Below are positions 10,165 to 21,953 of a stretch of 64,000 bases of DNA, in pieces; the first letter of the stretch is position 1; every line of letters begins with the position of its first letter. Location: NCBI RefSeq assembly GCF_021134715.1, contig NC_060026.1, positions 7,245,001 to 7,309,000 of the forward strand. The letters are read 5' to 3'. Under the pieces are notes generated by a model, which had not been told where the DNA came from, did not search any database, and saw only the letters and a program-made list of their open reading frames with translations. The stretch is from Daphnia pulex. Its lineage: Eukaryota > Arthropoda > Branchiopoda > Diplostraca > Daphniidae. The translations under genes were made by a program, and so were the position numbers.

Positions 10165-10405
10165 GCTCCCATATCACCGGTAGTCAAATGTTCAGCATCC
10201 CGGACTGATATGTCGAAGGACCGAGGTTCGAATCTCGGCCAAGTCGAAAAAAAATTCAATAAAAATTGAAATTTTGAAAATTTAAAATTGAAATAGCATC
10301 AGTCACTGAAATATCATGCGGTCACATGTTTCATTGAATAAGTCAACGGTGGTATAATGGTCAGCAGCCTCAGCTGTCGTTCGTAGAGACCTCGGTTCGA
10401 ATCTA
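10165..10405 (+). repeat. Two tRNA-like Pol III promoter remnants
   Basis: At about 10,185-10,240 CCGAGGTTCGAATCTCGG is a perfect T-arm-like stem-loop with a B box, preceded by an A-box-like GGTAGTCAAATG. The same sequence is present inverted in the right terminal repeat near 11,467-11,530. At about 10,350-10,405 a second set (GGTATAATGGTCAGCA, then CCTCGGTTCGAATC) also resembles A and B boxes. Neither closes an acceptor stem, so they are not called as tRNA genes. Confidence 0.4.
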
Positions 10406-10750
10406 ATTCGAATCTAAAAAAGAGGTTTTAGGTTAAATACATTAAGATTATATAACCATGCGACATAATGGATTACGTTCGATTATACTTGGAGTTACAG
10501 AGTTTAAATCCAAATGTAATCGTTCTGTTTTTCGCCGAGAAAATCATAAGCTGCTAATACGGATTAAAATGATGGATTACAGCATCTACATGGCTAAAGC
10601 CAACTTAATCCTTCTTCTGTTTTTTGCCGAGCAAATCATAAACTGAAGAGATCATCTTCTATTGTTGCCGAGCGAATCAGAGCTTTATTTCTAAGACGAC
10701 GGGTGCCATATATAAGCCTAAAACTTAAGTTTGAACATTAATATTTCACA

Positions 10751-11404
10751 ATGGCTCAACCCCACACGATCTCTCGTTCTAAAGCTAGTTACAATCCCAT
10801 TCCTTTTAGGCGTCCCATGCAGGATGATAGATGGGACGAAGGAAAGATTTGGCAACTCCTCATCCCCACCGAGAACCCATCACCGACGGACCCTACTCTA
10901 TTAGGTAAATGGTAATCGATTTAATGATCGATAATCGATTTAATGTTGTTTGATGTAATATTAATTAGTTATTTTGTATTGATAGGTATCGACGCAATCA
11001 AGAGGCTTGTTTCCGACGGCATTCTACCTCATCGCATCTGTTCTCTCTGCAAGCGACAAATGACCTTACATCAGAACACGGCCTACGTTGATAGTTGCTA
11101 CTGGAAGTGCACCTATCGCAACCCGAAGAACAAACGCCTCTGCAAGGGTCCGACTTCGTCCGTGCGTACCGGCACGTTGTACGAACGCTCCAAGCTCTCC
11201 ATCCCGGAACTGGTAATTAAATTAATTCGAAATAGATTGAAATTTAACTTGATGTCTAACTTTGTTTTTCTTTATTTCTAGACGTTGTTCTTTTTCTGCT
11301 TCTTCATTAATTCTCAAAGCTACTCCCAGATGAAAGAGAAGATGAGGATTGTCAACAACAAGACCACCGGACTTTGGACGAAATATCTTCGGGAGGTCTT
11401 TTAA
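10751..11404 (+). CDS. Merlin/ISXO2-like transposase N-terminus without DDE core
   Basis: Exons 10,751-10,904, 10,986-11,212 and 11,282-11,404 join in frame (168 codons including the stop). After an N-terminal tail (MAQPHTISRSKASYNPIPFR), the second exon carries a zinc-ribbon-like set (ICSLCKRQMTL, then DSCYWKC, then LCKGPTSSVRTGTLYERSKL). This matches the region before the catalytic domain of Merlin / ISXO2-type transposases, where a C-x2-C ribbon precedes a GTFFE.SKL motif. The third exon ends with LWTKYLREVF and TAA, matching the end of the helix before the DDE domain. The catalytic domain is absent; the right terminal repeat begins soon after. GAG/GTCTTT at the end may be a relic donor to a lost exon. 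Confidence 0.55.
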
Positions 11405-12039
11405 ATTTGATTTATCAAAAATCGATTTAGTTTTCCTAAGCGACTTCGACCGAGGGCCGAGTTTTGAACCTCGGTCCTTCGACATATCAGTCCGGAATGC
11501 TGAACATTTGACTACCGGTGATATGGGAGCCAAGGGGGAAACATGGGCTGGTATAGTATGGCCCAGGTATACCCCCCTTCACTGTCCCCTCTCCCATGGG
11601 TACGCGCCACCCCCCGCTCGACCCCCCCTTTCTGGCCGGCTTGGGCTGCGCGTCAGCTCCGTAAAACTCAAAACTTTGAACGCGTTTTACGGGCACTTCC
11701 GCTCATTTGCACACCCTAAACCATATATTAAAAATGGTCAGCGTAAAAAGATCTACAACCCTGTATTAATCGTTTTTCGATATTAGAAAACCTGTCTTGG
11801 TAGGGAAGAGCCGTGTTTTCAACATAGCTTAAGTGAATTCCTTTTATGAAGCAGTGAATTTATGTTCTCGAAATGCCTATTTGAATCTTTGTTTCCCTTC
11901 CCAGTTCCCACTGCTTTGCAAAACTGCCCTACCACCACACAGCGCCGCCAAGCGGTTTAGTTCTAGCCAGGCTTTAGCAAGATATCAGATTTTGGTCTGT
12001 TAGCCTATTCCGTTGTTTCTCCTAACATTCTTCTTCATG

Positions 12040-12779
12040 ACTTAACACAAACAAACTAAGCACACATGTCAGAATTGCCAGATTGCAAAATACCCAAAGA
12101 GGCTCTTCACATCGTATTTCCTTGACATTTCATTGATAATACTAGACGAATTAGCTTTAAAGCTTATGGGTGTGTTTAAAAGCTTTACAGCTAATAGGAT
12201 CTTCATCATCATAAAAAATGTGGTTGTGCATATGGTTTTGAGACACCATCTTTTGCACCTCTGCTTCAAATATCTAGTCTGAAGACAAAAGTAACTGATT
12301 TTTTAGGACGAGTCAGTTCACGAACTGTATGCATTTGATGTACATGCCGTTAAATTGGAGTATTTTGTACAATAGGATTTTCTGTTTCAATGACGCCATT
12401 GCATTTTTTGCTTGAAGTTGTAGTTAAAACTGAAATAATATAAGTCATCAATTTATTAATCAGACTGAGTTTGTAAACTTTATAACAATACATGACCGAC
12501 TTATGCATAAATACTGGTCTAAGACGAAGATCCATTGACATCAGGGGTTTGGGAAAATGTTGCAACAACCCACGGTTGAAGCTGTCTTCCGTTCTTTGCT
12601 TTTCGTGAACAGTATTCGTCGTGGACTTTTGAGGGCTATCATACTCATGCTACCAAACTGTAAATGTGGTTGTGGCTTTTCGCCAACCTTATAGCTTTAA
12701 AATTTATAAGTATTTATAAAGATAAGGGTTAAAAGTAAAGATTAAAAGTAAAAGTAAGACTTTGATATAAAACTTAGTT
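12040..12779. repeat. Segmental duplication, copy A part 2
   Basis: Collinear with 25,792-26,531. On the minus strand both copies hold degenerate coding-like sequence (for example LRLRPVFMHKSVMYCYKVYK and a YDDEDPI block), interrupted by stops, probably an old transposase that I cannot place. Similarity ends at AAAACTT, where the second insertion begins. Confidence 0.65.
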
Positions 12780-14036
12780 GTCGTCTGCTGAAGGGAGCGC
12801 TTAAACAGATGACGAAATACTAAACACAATTTGACCTCTGAGGTTGCCGTTGTTTTTAGTTAACACACTGGAGCAAATCTTTACAGTAGTCTCAAATTCC
12901 ATGACTTTCCGGTTAATTCATCGAATATCCCTTACCCTGATTCCTTGGCAAATTTTTTGTTCCCTGAATTTTCCGCGTATTTTCCAGATATGTTTGCACC
13001 TGGTTGATTTTTAACGAATATTGAACTAAATGTGATCATTGCTCTAGGGATTTTAGTCTGGATGGTTTGTTTCTATGGTGTGCTTATCCACTGGTAAATG
13101 TAAATCTAAATGTAATAATATCCTTTATGATTCTTGGAGTAATAAAAGGGAAGGACATTTTTTTCTTATTATTAACAACTAGTAACTTTATGCCCGTCCA
13201 GGGCCGGTCGTTAGTTGGCCTAGTGTAAAAGGCCCGTTATGCAAATTCCCTTGCCCGTGGATCCCTTGCCCGCGAGCAATCTCCTTTGTTGGAGCTTTTA
13301 GGCGGCATTTTGGTCAAGCCGCCGAGCGAGGTCAGTCGTAGCCCCGGGCGATGTCGACTATTTCGCAGGTAGTCGCCCGTGGACCAATTACAGCGTGCAC
13401 TCACACGGACTTACAAACACACAGACAGATTCACAAACAAACTCCGCCCCCTTTTCCCCCATTCCGTTTTATGAAGAAGGGATTTCTAGATAGCGAGTAA
13501 AAATTTATGATATGATAGATAGATAATGTACATAAAACTAAATAAAGATTTCATTAAAAATGTGTTCACAAATATTAACATCTGTACTTACTCTCAAACA
13601 TCCCACTTTTACTTGTCTGTTGACACAAATTTGATTTTCTACTTCTTTTTATAAGTAACCTAAAATGCATTGTTTTCTTGCAGTAAATCTTAGATTTTGC
13701 AGTTAGATTTTTTCTTCAAGTAACACGGTTTGATTCATTGTGTTTCATTTGTATCATCTTTTTTAAATTGATATCTTCTTCTTTTCTTCAGTTTTTGAAA
13801 AAATTTCATCGTCATGGACTTAATGGACGAAATTGAATCTGGTTTTTCAATTTCCATTGGATTATTTTACGTAACAAATATAAGATCATGACAATCTGTA
13901 GGATAGGTATAATTGATCACGTCAACATTTGGCAGAAAAAGAGGACTAATAGAAGAGTATGGACGTTGGCTATAATACTAATGTGTGTCTCTACCAGCAC
14001 CCGGTATTATTCTTCTACTGTCATATCTCCAGCATC
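12780..14036. mobile_element. 1.26-kb insertion absent from the sister copy
   Basis: The sister sequence runs directly from AAAACTT to TAATTCAC at about 26,531, whereas here 1.26 kb intervenes, flanked by AACTT on both sides. The interior has a GC-rich part at 13,200-13,400 followed by ACACACAGACAG, a run of C/T, and an A/T-rich end to about 13,560, as seen at the 3' ends of some retroelements. No ORF or terminal inverted repeats were found, so the class is unknown. Confidence 0.5.
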
Positions 14037-14150
14037 GTAACTTTAATTCACTTTCTTGCCTTCACTTTAAATTTAACTCAGAAGCCTCCTTAGTGTTTAT
14101 TCCAATTGTTAGTTAAAAGGCCGTCCCAGGGACGGGCTCTGTCAAAATTA
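14037..14150. repeat. Segmental duplication, copy A part 3
   Basis: Matches 26,529-26,640 (CTTTAATTCACTTTCTTGCC to CGGGCTCTGTCAAAATTA) and marks the end of the shared segment. Confidence 0.65.
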
Positions 14151-16290
14151 ATTTTTGGGGGTAAATTGCAGCAACTGAAAAAGTTTCCCTTGTGTGCAAA
14201 GTTGCATGCTAAACTCTGGCACTGAAGTGTTCTAAAAAGAAACAAGGAAAACAAAATATTTAATAAGATAAGATTACATACCAGCAACAGCTTTTATTTT
14301 ATTGTGGGTACCCTCAATTTTGTTGTTTGTACTGATATGCTGAATACACATTCACAAGCATTCTGTTGGCCAAGACATTATGATGATATAGGTAATTTAA
14401 TTATGGTTACAGAAGCGCAATCTAGATTTGTTGTGGATAAAATTATACTTTTAAAAGTGAAAGGAGTAAATAATTGATTGGTGATAAACTTACGATAAAT
14501 ACAGCCGCAGTACCTCTATCTATTGAGGAAAAAATTCTTATCGATCCAGGAACAGACGCTCACAGTAAGAAGGTAGGTAGAGAAGAACTTTTTCACAATT
14601 CGTTAATTTGGGTCGGGGTCATCTATGGTATAATTTTTCGGAAAAACGGAGCAAAAAAACCTAGCAACCAGTACCTAAGAACTAGTAATTTAATAAATTT
14701 TTGCTCTACTAATTAACAAAATCTTAGCCGTTAAAAAACAGCGGTAGAACATTCGAATACACACGAAAAGAAAACGGTGTTCTTATTCGCTTGGTGTTAA
14801 TTGAGACGCCATTTCTTTCTATGCCCGAAAATTTGCCGATTTTATTTATTTTTTGTTTTTTATTTTTCTATGCCTTTTTATTCTTTGTAATTTTGTTGTA
14901 CCTATAGAAGAAAACTGAGACATTACTCTTCAATACTTACATAAACCACGACCGTGTCTGATAACATTTCACATATATTTTCATGCAGCAATTGGGTGAG
15001 AATTTAAGTACTTAATTCGTGTACAAGGGTTTATTTTTACAGAACAGCAACAGCCATTACGCCGCTTTAAATTTGTGATATAAAATATCGACACATTTTT
15101 TGTCCACTGCTAAGGTCATTACCCTTTATTAATCATATATCGATGACATTTTCCTCTACGTAGAGAAATTACTTGCATATTTGTTCAGCATGTGTCATTA
15201 TTATTTATCATTATTTATCATTATTATTATTACTGATACAAAGTGACACAGTGTTACTACATGTTTAAGGTAAAATGCAATTAAAACAAACCTGCTTTGT
15301 CATGATTCTCGCTTTGCCCCTAGGTAAGTTGTTCAGGATGCTGTTTTGCTACACCGAACTGTATTGTGGTTTGTGGATGGGATACGCTTGGCTCTCTGTG
15401 TAAGAAACTACTGTACAGTTAAGGTAACGTGATAGTTTCTGTATAAGTTAGTTGAGTTACCAGGTAGAATGGAAACCTCAGACTAACTAACACATGTTCG
15501 GAATTATCACAGCTCCAAATAATGTCTTAAGTGAAGTTTGGAAAGACTGTGTTGATACAACTTTGTTTCCATATTATGGTTATGGAATGATGATGATGAT
15601 AATGATTATGGAATGGAAAATTATGAGGTCGAGTACAATGGGTGACAGTTGAAGTCCAATACATTACAGCTGATCAACGAAAATTAGTTAATCCGAAAAT
15701 TTGTGAACATTGCAAAAAATGAAAATAAATTTTATTTTATGTAACGGCGCCGTACGGAAAAATGAAAAAACACAATTGTGAAACGGCTATAACCCGTTGA
15801 ACACAAACTTCAACCGAGAACGGACTATAGGCCAATCTCGTTGTCGTCTAGAACGGATCGTCAAGCGGGGAAAATCGGATTATAGTCCATTCTCGCCCGA
15901 TCTCGCCATTCAACGCCTTTCAGTGTTTTTCCCTCAGGCCCTCAGTGAACGGACATAGATCCGTTCTAGTTTGTGATCATTTGTATCAAAATTGATTGTT
16001 AGAATTGAACTAAATAAATGCAAAATGCCAAAAGAAAATTTAAAAAATGGAAATGAAACTGATAGAAATGTTTGTAAACTTGTAGTTCAACATTTAAGAA
16101 GGGAAAATAGAAAAGAAAAATGTAAAATACCAGAATCTTAATGCTACTGTGATGTTTTGCAAAATTTCAATTTTAATCAAGTTGAAGGCGAAGGAGTTCT
16201 AGGATTCTTCTAAAGATGTGGTTGTTGTTAAAGGTTTGTAAATTTAGATATAGAAAATTTATTTGTGCATAGTTAATGTAAATTTTATGA
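14151..16290. other. Intergenic with one unassigned ORF
   Basis: An 80-codon plus-strand reading frame at 14,474-14,716 (LTINTAAVPLSIEEKILIDP, then a possible GTAGGT donor) has no recognised family. A GAT/ATG-rich microsatellite is at 15,585-15,610. Around 15,780-15,980 there are repeated GAACGGA(C/T) motifs in both orientations (TATAGGCCAATCTCG and ATAGTCCATTCTCG variants). Nothing else could be assigned. Confidence 0.4.
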
Positions 16291-16302
16291 AATTCTACAG
16301 AA

Positions 16303-16767
16303 ATCTCTGTCCCCTGCTTTGTTCCGCTGCAGTCCTGGTTGTGATTCCAAGAGTACTCTCACAGCCTGGAACCATCGAAAGAAATTTCAGTTGATTTTGA
16401 TTCAATATTGATGTTTCTACCCAGATGCTTAACCCAAATTACCAGGAAGCCTTTGTGGCTAATGTTGTTGATCATGTTCACACTTCCAGCTGGCAAGGAG
16501 TGTCTTGGAGCCCTCCGTACGTACCCATATTAAAGGTGAACAGATATTTGTTTTCTATCAAGCATACAGAGTAGTTAACTTTTTTTCTCTTAGGATTATC
16601 AACCCACAAATGAAGAGCCAAGTGATGATCATCAAACCATCCCACACAATATCGTTGAAGGTTTTGGTGTCCACAGCAGCAACCAGTACATGCACTTGAT
16701 GGGTTTCTATGCTTTCGATCACCATCTATTAGACTCATTATGGAATGATGAATGGTCAGCACAGTGA
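16303..16767 (+). CDS. Unrecognised spliced gene fragment
   Basis: Three short open segments look like exons. At 16,300-16,390 a frame reads ALFRCSPGCDSKSTLTAWNH, a C-x3-C...H pattern that could be a degenerate zinc finger. After CTACCCAG, an exon at about 16,423-16,527 begins MLNPNYQEAFVANVVDHVH and ends SWSPPY before GTACCC. After TTCTCTTAG, an exon at about 16,594-16,767 continues in phase 0 (DYQPTNEEPSDDHQTIPHN ... DSLWNDEWSAQ) to a TGA. The acidic, aromatic-rich tail looks coding. The link between the first and second segments is unresolved. A minus-strand ORF of 121 codons overlaps and is probably a shadow. Confidence 0.3.
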
Positions 16768-17381
16768 GTTCTTCAGAAAACACAACAAGGGAAGATTGGA
16801 GAAATTGCTGGGGTTTCAAGGGCTGTTTATCTGCTCCCTCCATGTAGGCCTAGCAGCATCGATGAAATACTCATTTATATTCATTTATGTTATGAAGTTA
16901 CATGTTATTTTGTGATGTTGGATTCAAATGTTTATGAGGAATACAGATGTTTTATCACTCAAATATTTGTACTGTACGCTTGTAACACTATATTACCCTT
17001 AATGGCTTAATTAGAATAGAAGAATAGAATAGAGAAATCTGTAAGTTGATTCTCTGTGCGCACGAAATCGACTCTTTCCAATTGATATTTGGATTCCGCG
17101 TAAAAAGTTGTACAGAGTGCATTGTTAAAATCAGTATTGGCGGTAGCCTGCATAGCATGTTGTGCGTCAGCGTGAAAAACTGTTCGGCGTGATTTACACG
17201 TGCATGCGAGTATGCCAGACTGTTTCTGAATTCATATTTGGATTCTGCGTGAAAAGTTGATTAAGTATTAATTAGTTTTATTATTATTTGCGGTAGATTA
17301 CTGCAAATTTATGCGCGAGTATACGCGAGTGGTAAACTGGACGAAGAGACGATCAAAGAAACGGAATTTTCCAAATGATTC

Positions 17382-17588
17382 TTCTCGTCAGGTGGGGCAC
17401 GGATTCGTACTGCCAATAAGATTTCTCATTCTTCAGCAATGAATAACCATCGTGCTGCTCTGGAGGAAGATCATGATTCTCGTGCTGAGTCAGCTGTGTT
17501 GACTTCAACAATAAAATCACTCGTGTCTGTTTTATCATCGGATGTCAAAGCGTTCCAGTTCCAGTCAGCACCTAGTGCCACACATTAA
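17382..17588 (+). CDS. Small unrecognised ORF
   Basis: An open frame follows a TGA at about 17,376 and ends in TAA at about 17,588. Its first ATG is near 17,438 (MNNHRAALEEDHDSRAESAV), giving about 50 residues; the open stretch before it (GGARIRTANKISHSSA) may be part of a spliced exon. It is hydrophilic and Ser/Ala-rich with no known domain. About 300 bases upstream, a motif (ATATTTGGATTC-GCGT-AAAAGTTG) occurs twice, 143 bases apart. Confidence 0.25.
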   Translation, partial: FSSGGARIRTANKISHSSAMNNHRAALEEDHDSRAESAVLTSTIKSLVSVLSSDVKAFQFQSAPSATH

Positions 17589-17589
17589 A

Positions 17590-19831
17590 GTGTTATATCC
17601 ATCCTTTACACAGAAACTTAAACTTGTCTTTAAATTTGTTTTCTTATATTATCATGAAATATAATTTTTTGTTTTAATTGGATTTTTAAAATCTGAAGTA
17701 TCTTGTCCTGCATTTTTTTCAGTTTCTTGATTTTAAAATATTTGTTTTTATTGCTTTTGCTGACAATACAATTGAGCTGTTTTCCATTACAAATCACAAA
17801 AATTTGAACTCATTTCATTTTATTTCACATTTCTTTACTTAAAAAATAATGTTAAAAAATGATTAAGTTGAGAATATTTTCCCATGAAATAACCCTAAAT
17901 ATATCAATTTTTTACGCTTGGGTTCAAGTTCAAGTTAAAGTTCAAACCGAATATACAGCCTTGTTGATGCTGGTAAAAATTGTGTATTCTAAAAAGCTTA
18001 AGATTTTTTTCAGTCAAACAACGGCGTAAATTCATGCATCTTTCCAAAGCATATTTTACGATTTATGCAACTGTTATATTCATAAATTATGAATATTTAC
18101 GCAAAAAATTTACTTGTGTTATAAATGTATGGTCCAAATTTGAGCCAAATCTGAATTTTCCGCGCACCAACAATTTGTTGGATTGGCCATAAAATAGGCA
18201 AGCCCTTGCCCGAAACGGCCAATCTTATCCAGGACGCGTGTTTCTTTGTATTTTTTTCTTCTCATTCCTACTTCTGTTTACAATGCTTAATGTTTATAAT
18301 GCTTACATATGCTTCAATTTTATCTCTGTTTTCCATTTCATGTTGGTCTTTGTTGTCTTCTTCATTTCAATGTTCTTCCCTCCCGTCCTCCGCTTTAATT
18401 TTCACCTTCATAAGAGGCACGAATAAATTCTTGTATACGTTTCTTGGCGTCCATAGGTTGCAAAACGATTTGGTTCCTCATCTCAGTGCATCTTGAGTAA
18501 AGTAAAAAAATATATACGTACAATAATATAAAAGGCTTATTAAAATGCAATATCAACGTGACACAAAACTCGCGGTCCATGTGTAGATTTCAATTTCTGA
18601 TCAGATAGGAGAGTGTTAGATTCAATTCTTGGGTTATGGAATTGATTTAAATTCTAAATACTTATCCGAAATATCGATTTCACAGAATAGTAAGTCAAAG
18701 AAAACTTCATTTTTACACGGAACTCGTCTCAAGAAGTAGAAATGATGATATTGGGGTTGAAATTGGTTCAAGAATTTGTTATTGAATGTTGTTGAATCGG
18801 TAAATCCAAGAAGTTTCTACTGGCTGGTTTTCCATTCTACAAAAAGCATCATTAAATATTTTCGTCATATGTTTTATTGTTGCTTTTTTATGTCCGTATT
18901 AATTTTACATTTGATCCAAACAAGTCGGTAATGGGATGTCAGCACACATTATTTTCTATTAGCTTTACGTTTGCTACTATTCGGATATTTTTCTCGATCC
19001 TTGCATTCAAAATTATAATTGGGCGTTCCTTTATAGATAATAATAGATTGATTGACAGGAACCATATATAATTTCTTGTTATTATTACTTTATTTATTGT
19101 TATTCTTATTTCTTGGTTTGGTGTTGACAGCTTTCGAGGCTTCGCCTTCATAGGTATTGTTATGAGTCATCTGAGAGTTACTTGCAACGAATGGACCATA
19201 GCAACCTTATTCAGCTTAAGAATGCCTCTGTGATTTGGTACAACCAGTCCCATTTTATAAAAAATTCGTTCACAAGGAACGGAATTCATTGAAAAACAGA
19301 CTTTGCATTCGTAATACTTGTTGGGAATATAATCGATGTCCAAATAAACAGCCGGTGACTCAGATCGGCCAAGATCACCGTGACATTTGAACGACTATTG
19401 TATTAAGGTCCCCCCATAGGTGCCCCATGTGCCTTCGCTCGTCCCCCATTTGGCTGTTGTTCCTTTCCTCATATAATTTAAGCATTTCGTATGAAGTCTG
19501 TAAATTAACCAGTGTACAATAAACCAACGCAGAGGAAGGAGCTAAATCAAGAAGTGTCGCAATTATTTCATTTAACTTATTAAGGTTCTAATAGGGATGA
19601 CACCCCAACCAAATTACGAACTTAACCACACTCGTTCCTTTTAAAGAAAAAATTCACCATTTTAGTTGTTAGGAATTCGGTGTTCTTCTAATCATACTAT
19701 TTGTAAGTAAAAATAGTTGTTTGAGTTCCCCCATCAGCATTTAACCGTATATTTGTTGAATTCTTTGACCCCATTTTCAATCCTTAAGTGGAAGTGGGCA
19801 TTAGTACAGTAATTTACCTTGTTCTGTCGAC
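17590..19831. other. A/T-rich intergenic, no gene recognised
   Basis: Several open frames of 60-96 codons in T-rich sequence (18,206-18,496 and 18,877-19,151) are low-complexity and overlap on both strands. I see no splice-linked coding pattern and no repeat boundaries. Confidence 0.45.
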
Positions 19832-20878
19832 CCAGGTAGCACACATCCCTGTAACAGACTATGTTTTAGCTCTGTTTCCCATACAATGGGAAACATACTA
19901 AAGACACATCTGTAACAGACCTGAATGAGGTCTGATTTTCAAGGATGTATTATCTATGTAAAACACACATGTACCTAGCTTGGTTTTGATATGGGATACA
20001 TAGATTTGGTTTCTCCATGTATCACTGGCTCTTCTCGGAAATAAAACAGGGCTGTTTTAATTAATATTTACATCTATGGCTCACTTACCTCCAACAGGGT
20101 ATTAGATAAAAGTCTGTATTACCCTTACTTCACAGAGCTTGTGTCACCAAGCTGAAAAAGAGCAGTACAGCAAGTTTGTAACAACTTTGGATCACAGACT
20201 AGACAAACAATAGCAAAATATCTGATTATAAATGATAAACTGATTCTTTCTTTCAAAGTATGGTTTTGTATTGTAAACAGCCATGTAAATAATGTTTTGA
20301 AAGTTATCGTTGCATAATCTCAAATCGGTATAATTCTAGCTGTCTTCCTTTTATTATGGGTTAACTACAGTTATTCCAAGATTCAAAGGGCTATATTGAG
20401 ATACATTTGTAATTTTCTTATTTTCAAGAAACTGATTCACATAGCTGGAACAAACCTGAACTACATGGCTTATTTATATTTACTAATATATATTTACATT
20501 TTTCTAGAATAATTGTTATAATACTAAACTATGGGACTTAGGATTTCTTTCTAAAACTGCTGATTATTATTCTAAGTCAAACAATCGATTTAACTAGAAC
20601 ATGAACGGTATTCATGATATTATACAATTTAGATATGACAAGCATTGTGTTGTGGATAGCGAACTGGATTGTAGATTCTGAGGTCGATGGTTCAAACCTC
20701 AGACCAGTTTATTTCTTTCTGAATTATAATTTGAAAAACAAATCTGTAACAGACATTTTTTACATAGTCTGTATTACAAGGCTGTAAAAGCTAACTTATA
20801 TGTGCTCATTACCAACCCAAAACAGGCCGATAAAACAACCCTGTTACAGGTCTGAAACATAGTCTGTGTGCCACCTGG
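19832..20878. mobile_element. Non-autonomous inverted-repeat element, ~1.05 kb
   Basis: The left end CCAGGTAGCACACA and the right end (reverse complement CCAGGTGGCACACAGACTAT) pair. Inside both ends are further shared segments built on CTGTAACAGAC and GACTATGTTT. The interior has several CTGTAACAGAC-type motifs, no ORF, and a tRNA-like B box. The ends resemble the CTACTAGCACACA ends of the element at 8.0 kb, so the two may belong to related families. No target duplication was identified. Confidence 0.55.
20650..20712 (+). repeat. tRNA-like remnant within the inverted-repeat element
   Basis: TGTGGATAGCGAACTGG could serve as an A box, and CTGAGGTCGATGGTTCAAACCTCAG holds a B box inside a stem. 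No acceptor stem was found. Confidence 0.35.
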
Positions 20879-21171
20879 AGAATTGCGAGTGATGCTTTTT
20901 TAGTATCCTTCCCTACCGTCGGTTTTACTTTACCAGCGACGGATTGAACACCAAAAAATGGCGCAACGTCATCATTTCTATGTTGACTGATGGTCATTCG
21001 GCCAAAATGCACATCCTTTGAATGAGGTAAGCTACTTTAACAATAATATGTAGTAAGTTATTACGTGTGCAACACATATTTTTATTATTAAAGAAAACAG
21101 CAAGCAATTTCTTAGTTTGGGATTGGCAGAGTTAGTGGTGGTCATACGGCTACATCGAAGTCTCGTCGATG

Positions 21172-21953
21172 CTAAAATGCCACATTTATATTATAGTGGA
21201 GAGCGGTTTCTGGCCACTCTTCTCTCCGCATTGCCCGCAATTTCCTGTTGTAAAAGTTAATTTTCAATTGAAACCAGCAAATTTCCAAGTCCTGGTGAAG
21301 TTGATTAGGAGAAAATGCAGCAGCTCGCGTGCAAAAAGGATATAAATTTGGAGTGATCAAGCGTGATGACATTGGTGTGCTTAAGCTTGATGACATAGGA
21401 GTGACCGATCGTGTTGGCGTAGGAGTGACTGAACGTAGAGATCGAGTGAAGAAATGCACTGGTGGAGTGAGGAATCTCGTAGGTGTAGAGCATTGAGGGG
21501 TGAAAATAAAGTCTTACGCAAAAAAGTTGTGTCCGAATATGTTAAAAATCGCCCTCTGCGTTTTAGTCTATTTGGAGGACTCATTGGAGGTAATTGTTGA
21601 CTCACCAGACTCACTTTAGGAGAAAATTGACGTTCCGGACTCACTGGAGGTGATTGTTTACGCTTTGGACTCACTGGAAATGTTCGATGTCGCGCTGTAG
21701 GTATTGACGGAATATGAGGACGTAGGCTAGTTGTTTGCGGGGCATTAGAGCGCATAGCTGGATTTTCTCGCTCGAGTCCATGGTTGTTTTCGTCTTCAGC
21801 TCGTCGTCTGTTTCGGGCCATAGCACGATGACGTCGGGCAAAATCTTGTGATGGGCTGAACTCGTCTTCGGTGTCTATCGCAGGTATGTCAGCGAATTCA
21901 CGACGTCTGTCCCGTGCATTCCAACGTCTGACTTTGTCGGACCCGTTGGCCAA
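21172..21953 (-). CDS. Ser/Pro-rich hypothetical protein, degenerate repeats
   Basis: A 190-codon open frame at 21,381-21,953 begins in a basic/acidic region (VRRWNARDRRREFADIPAID) and continues into a Ser/Pro-rich part with repeated SP-K/E-R motifs (FPVSPKRKQSPPVSPERQFS). The overlapping frame at 21,172-21,459 continues with imperfect ~30-base repeats (TPMSSSLSTPMSS) and ends in WPETALHYNINVAF, so a frameshift within the repeats is likely. No domain is recognised. It may be a linker region of a transposon protein or a lineage-specific disordered protein. Confidence 0.3.

Larger units (their letters stand above)
9809..12039. mobile_element. Merlin-like DNA element with long terminal inverted repeats
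   Basis: The sister copy at 25.79 kb lacks this 2.2-kb block. It is flanked by ACTTAAC on both sides (9,802-9,808 and 12,040-12,046), while the empty site reads ACTAAC, so the boundaries are well supported. Left (9,809 to about 10,235) and right (about 11,465-12,039) ends are inverted copies. Shared segments include GGCGGCGCTGTG..., the GCAAATGAGCGGAAGTGCCC block and the GGCTTGGGCTGCGCGTCAG block. The interior encodes a transposase N-terminus only (see the CDS at 10,751). The family assignment comes from that ORF. Confidence 0.65.

Noticed and set aside
16478..16843. 121-codon minus-strand ORF
   Set aside because: It overlaps two plus-strand exons that have proper splice sites and a more protein-like composition.
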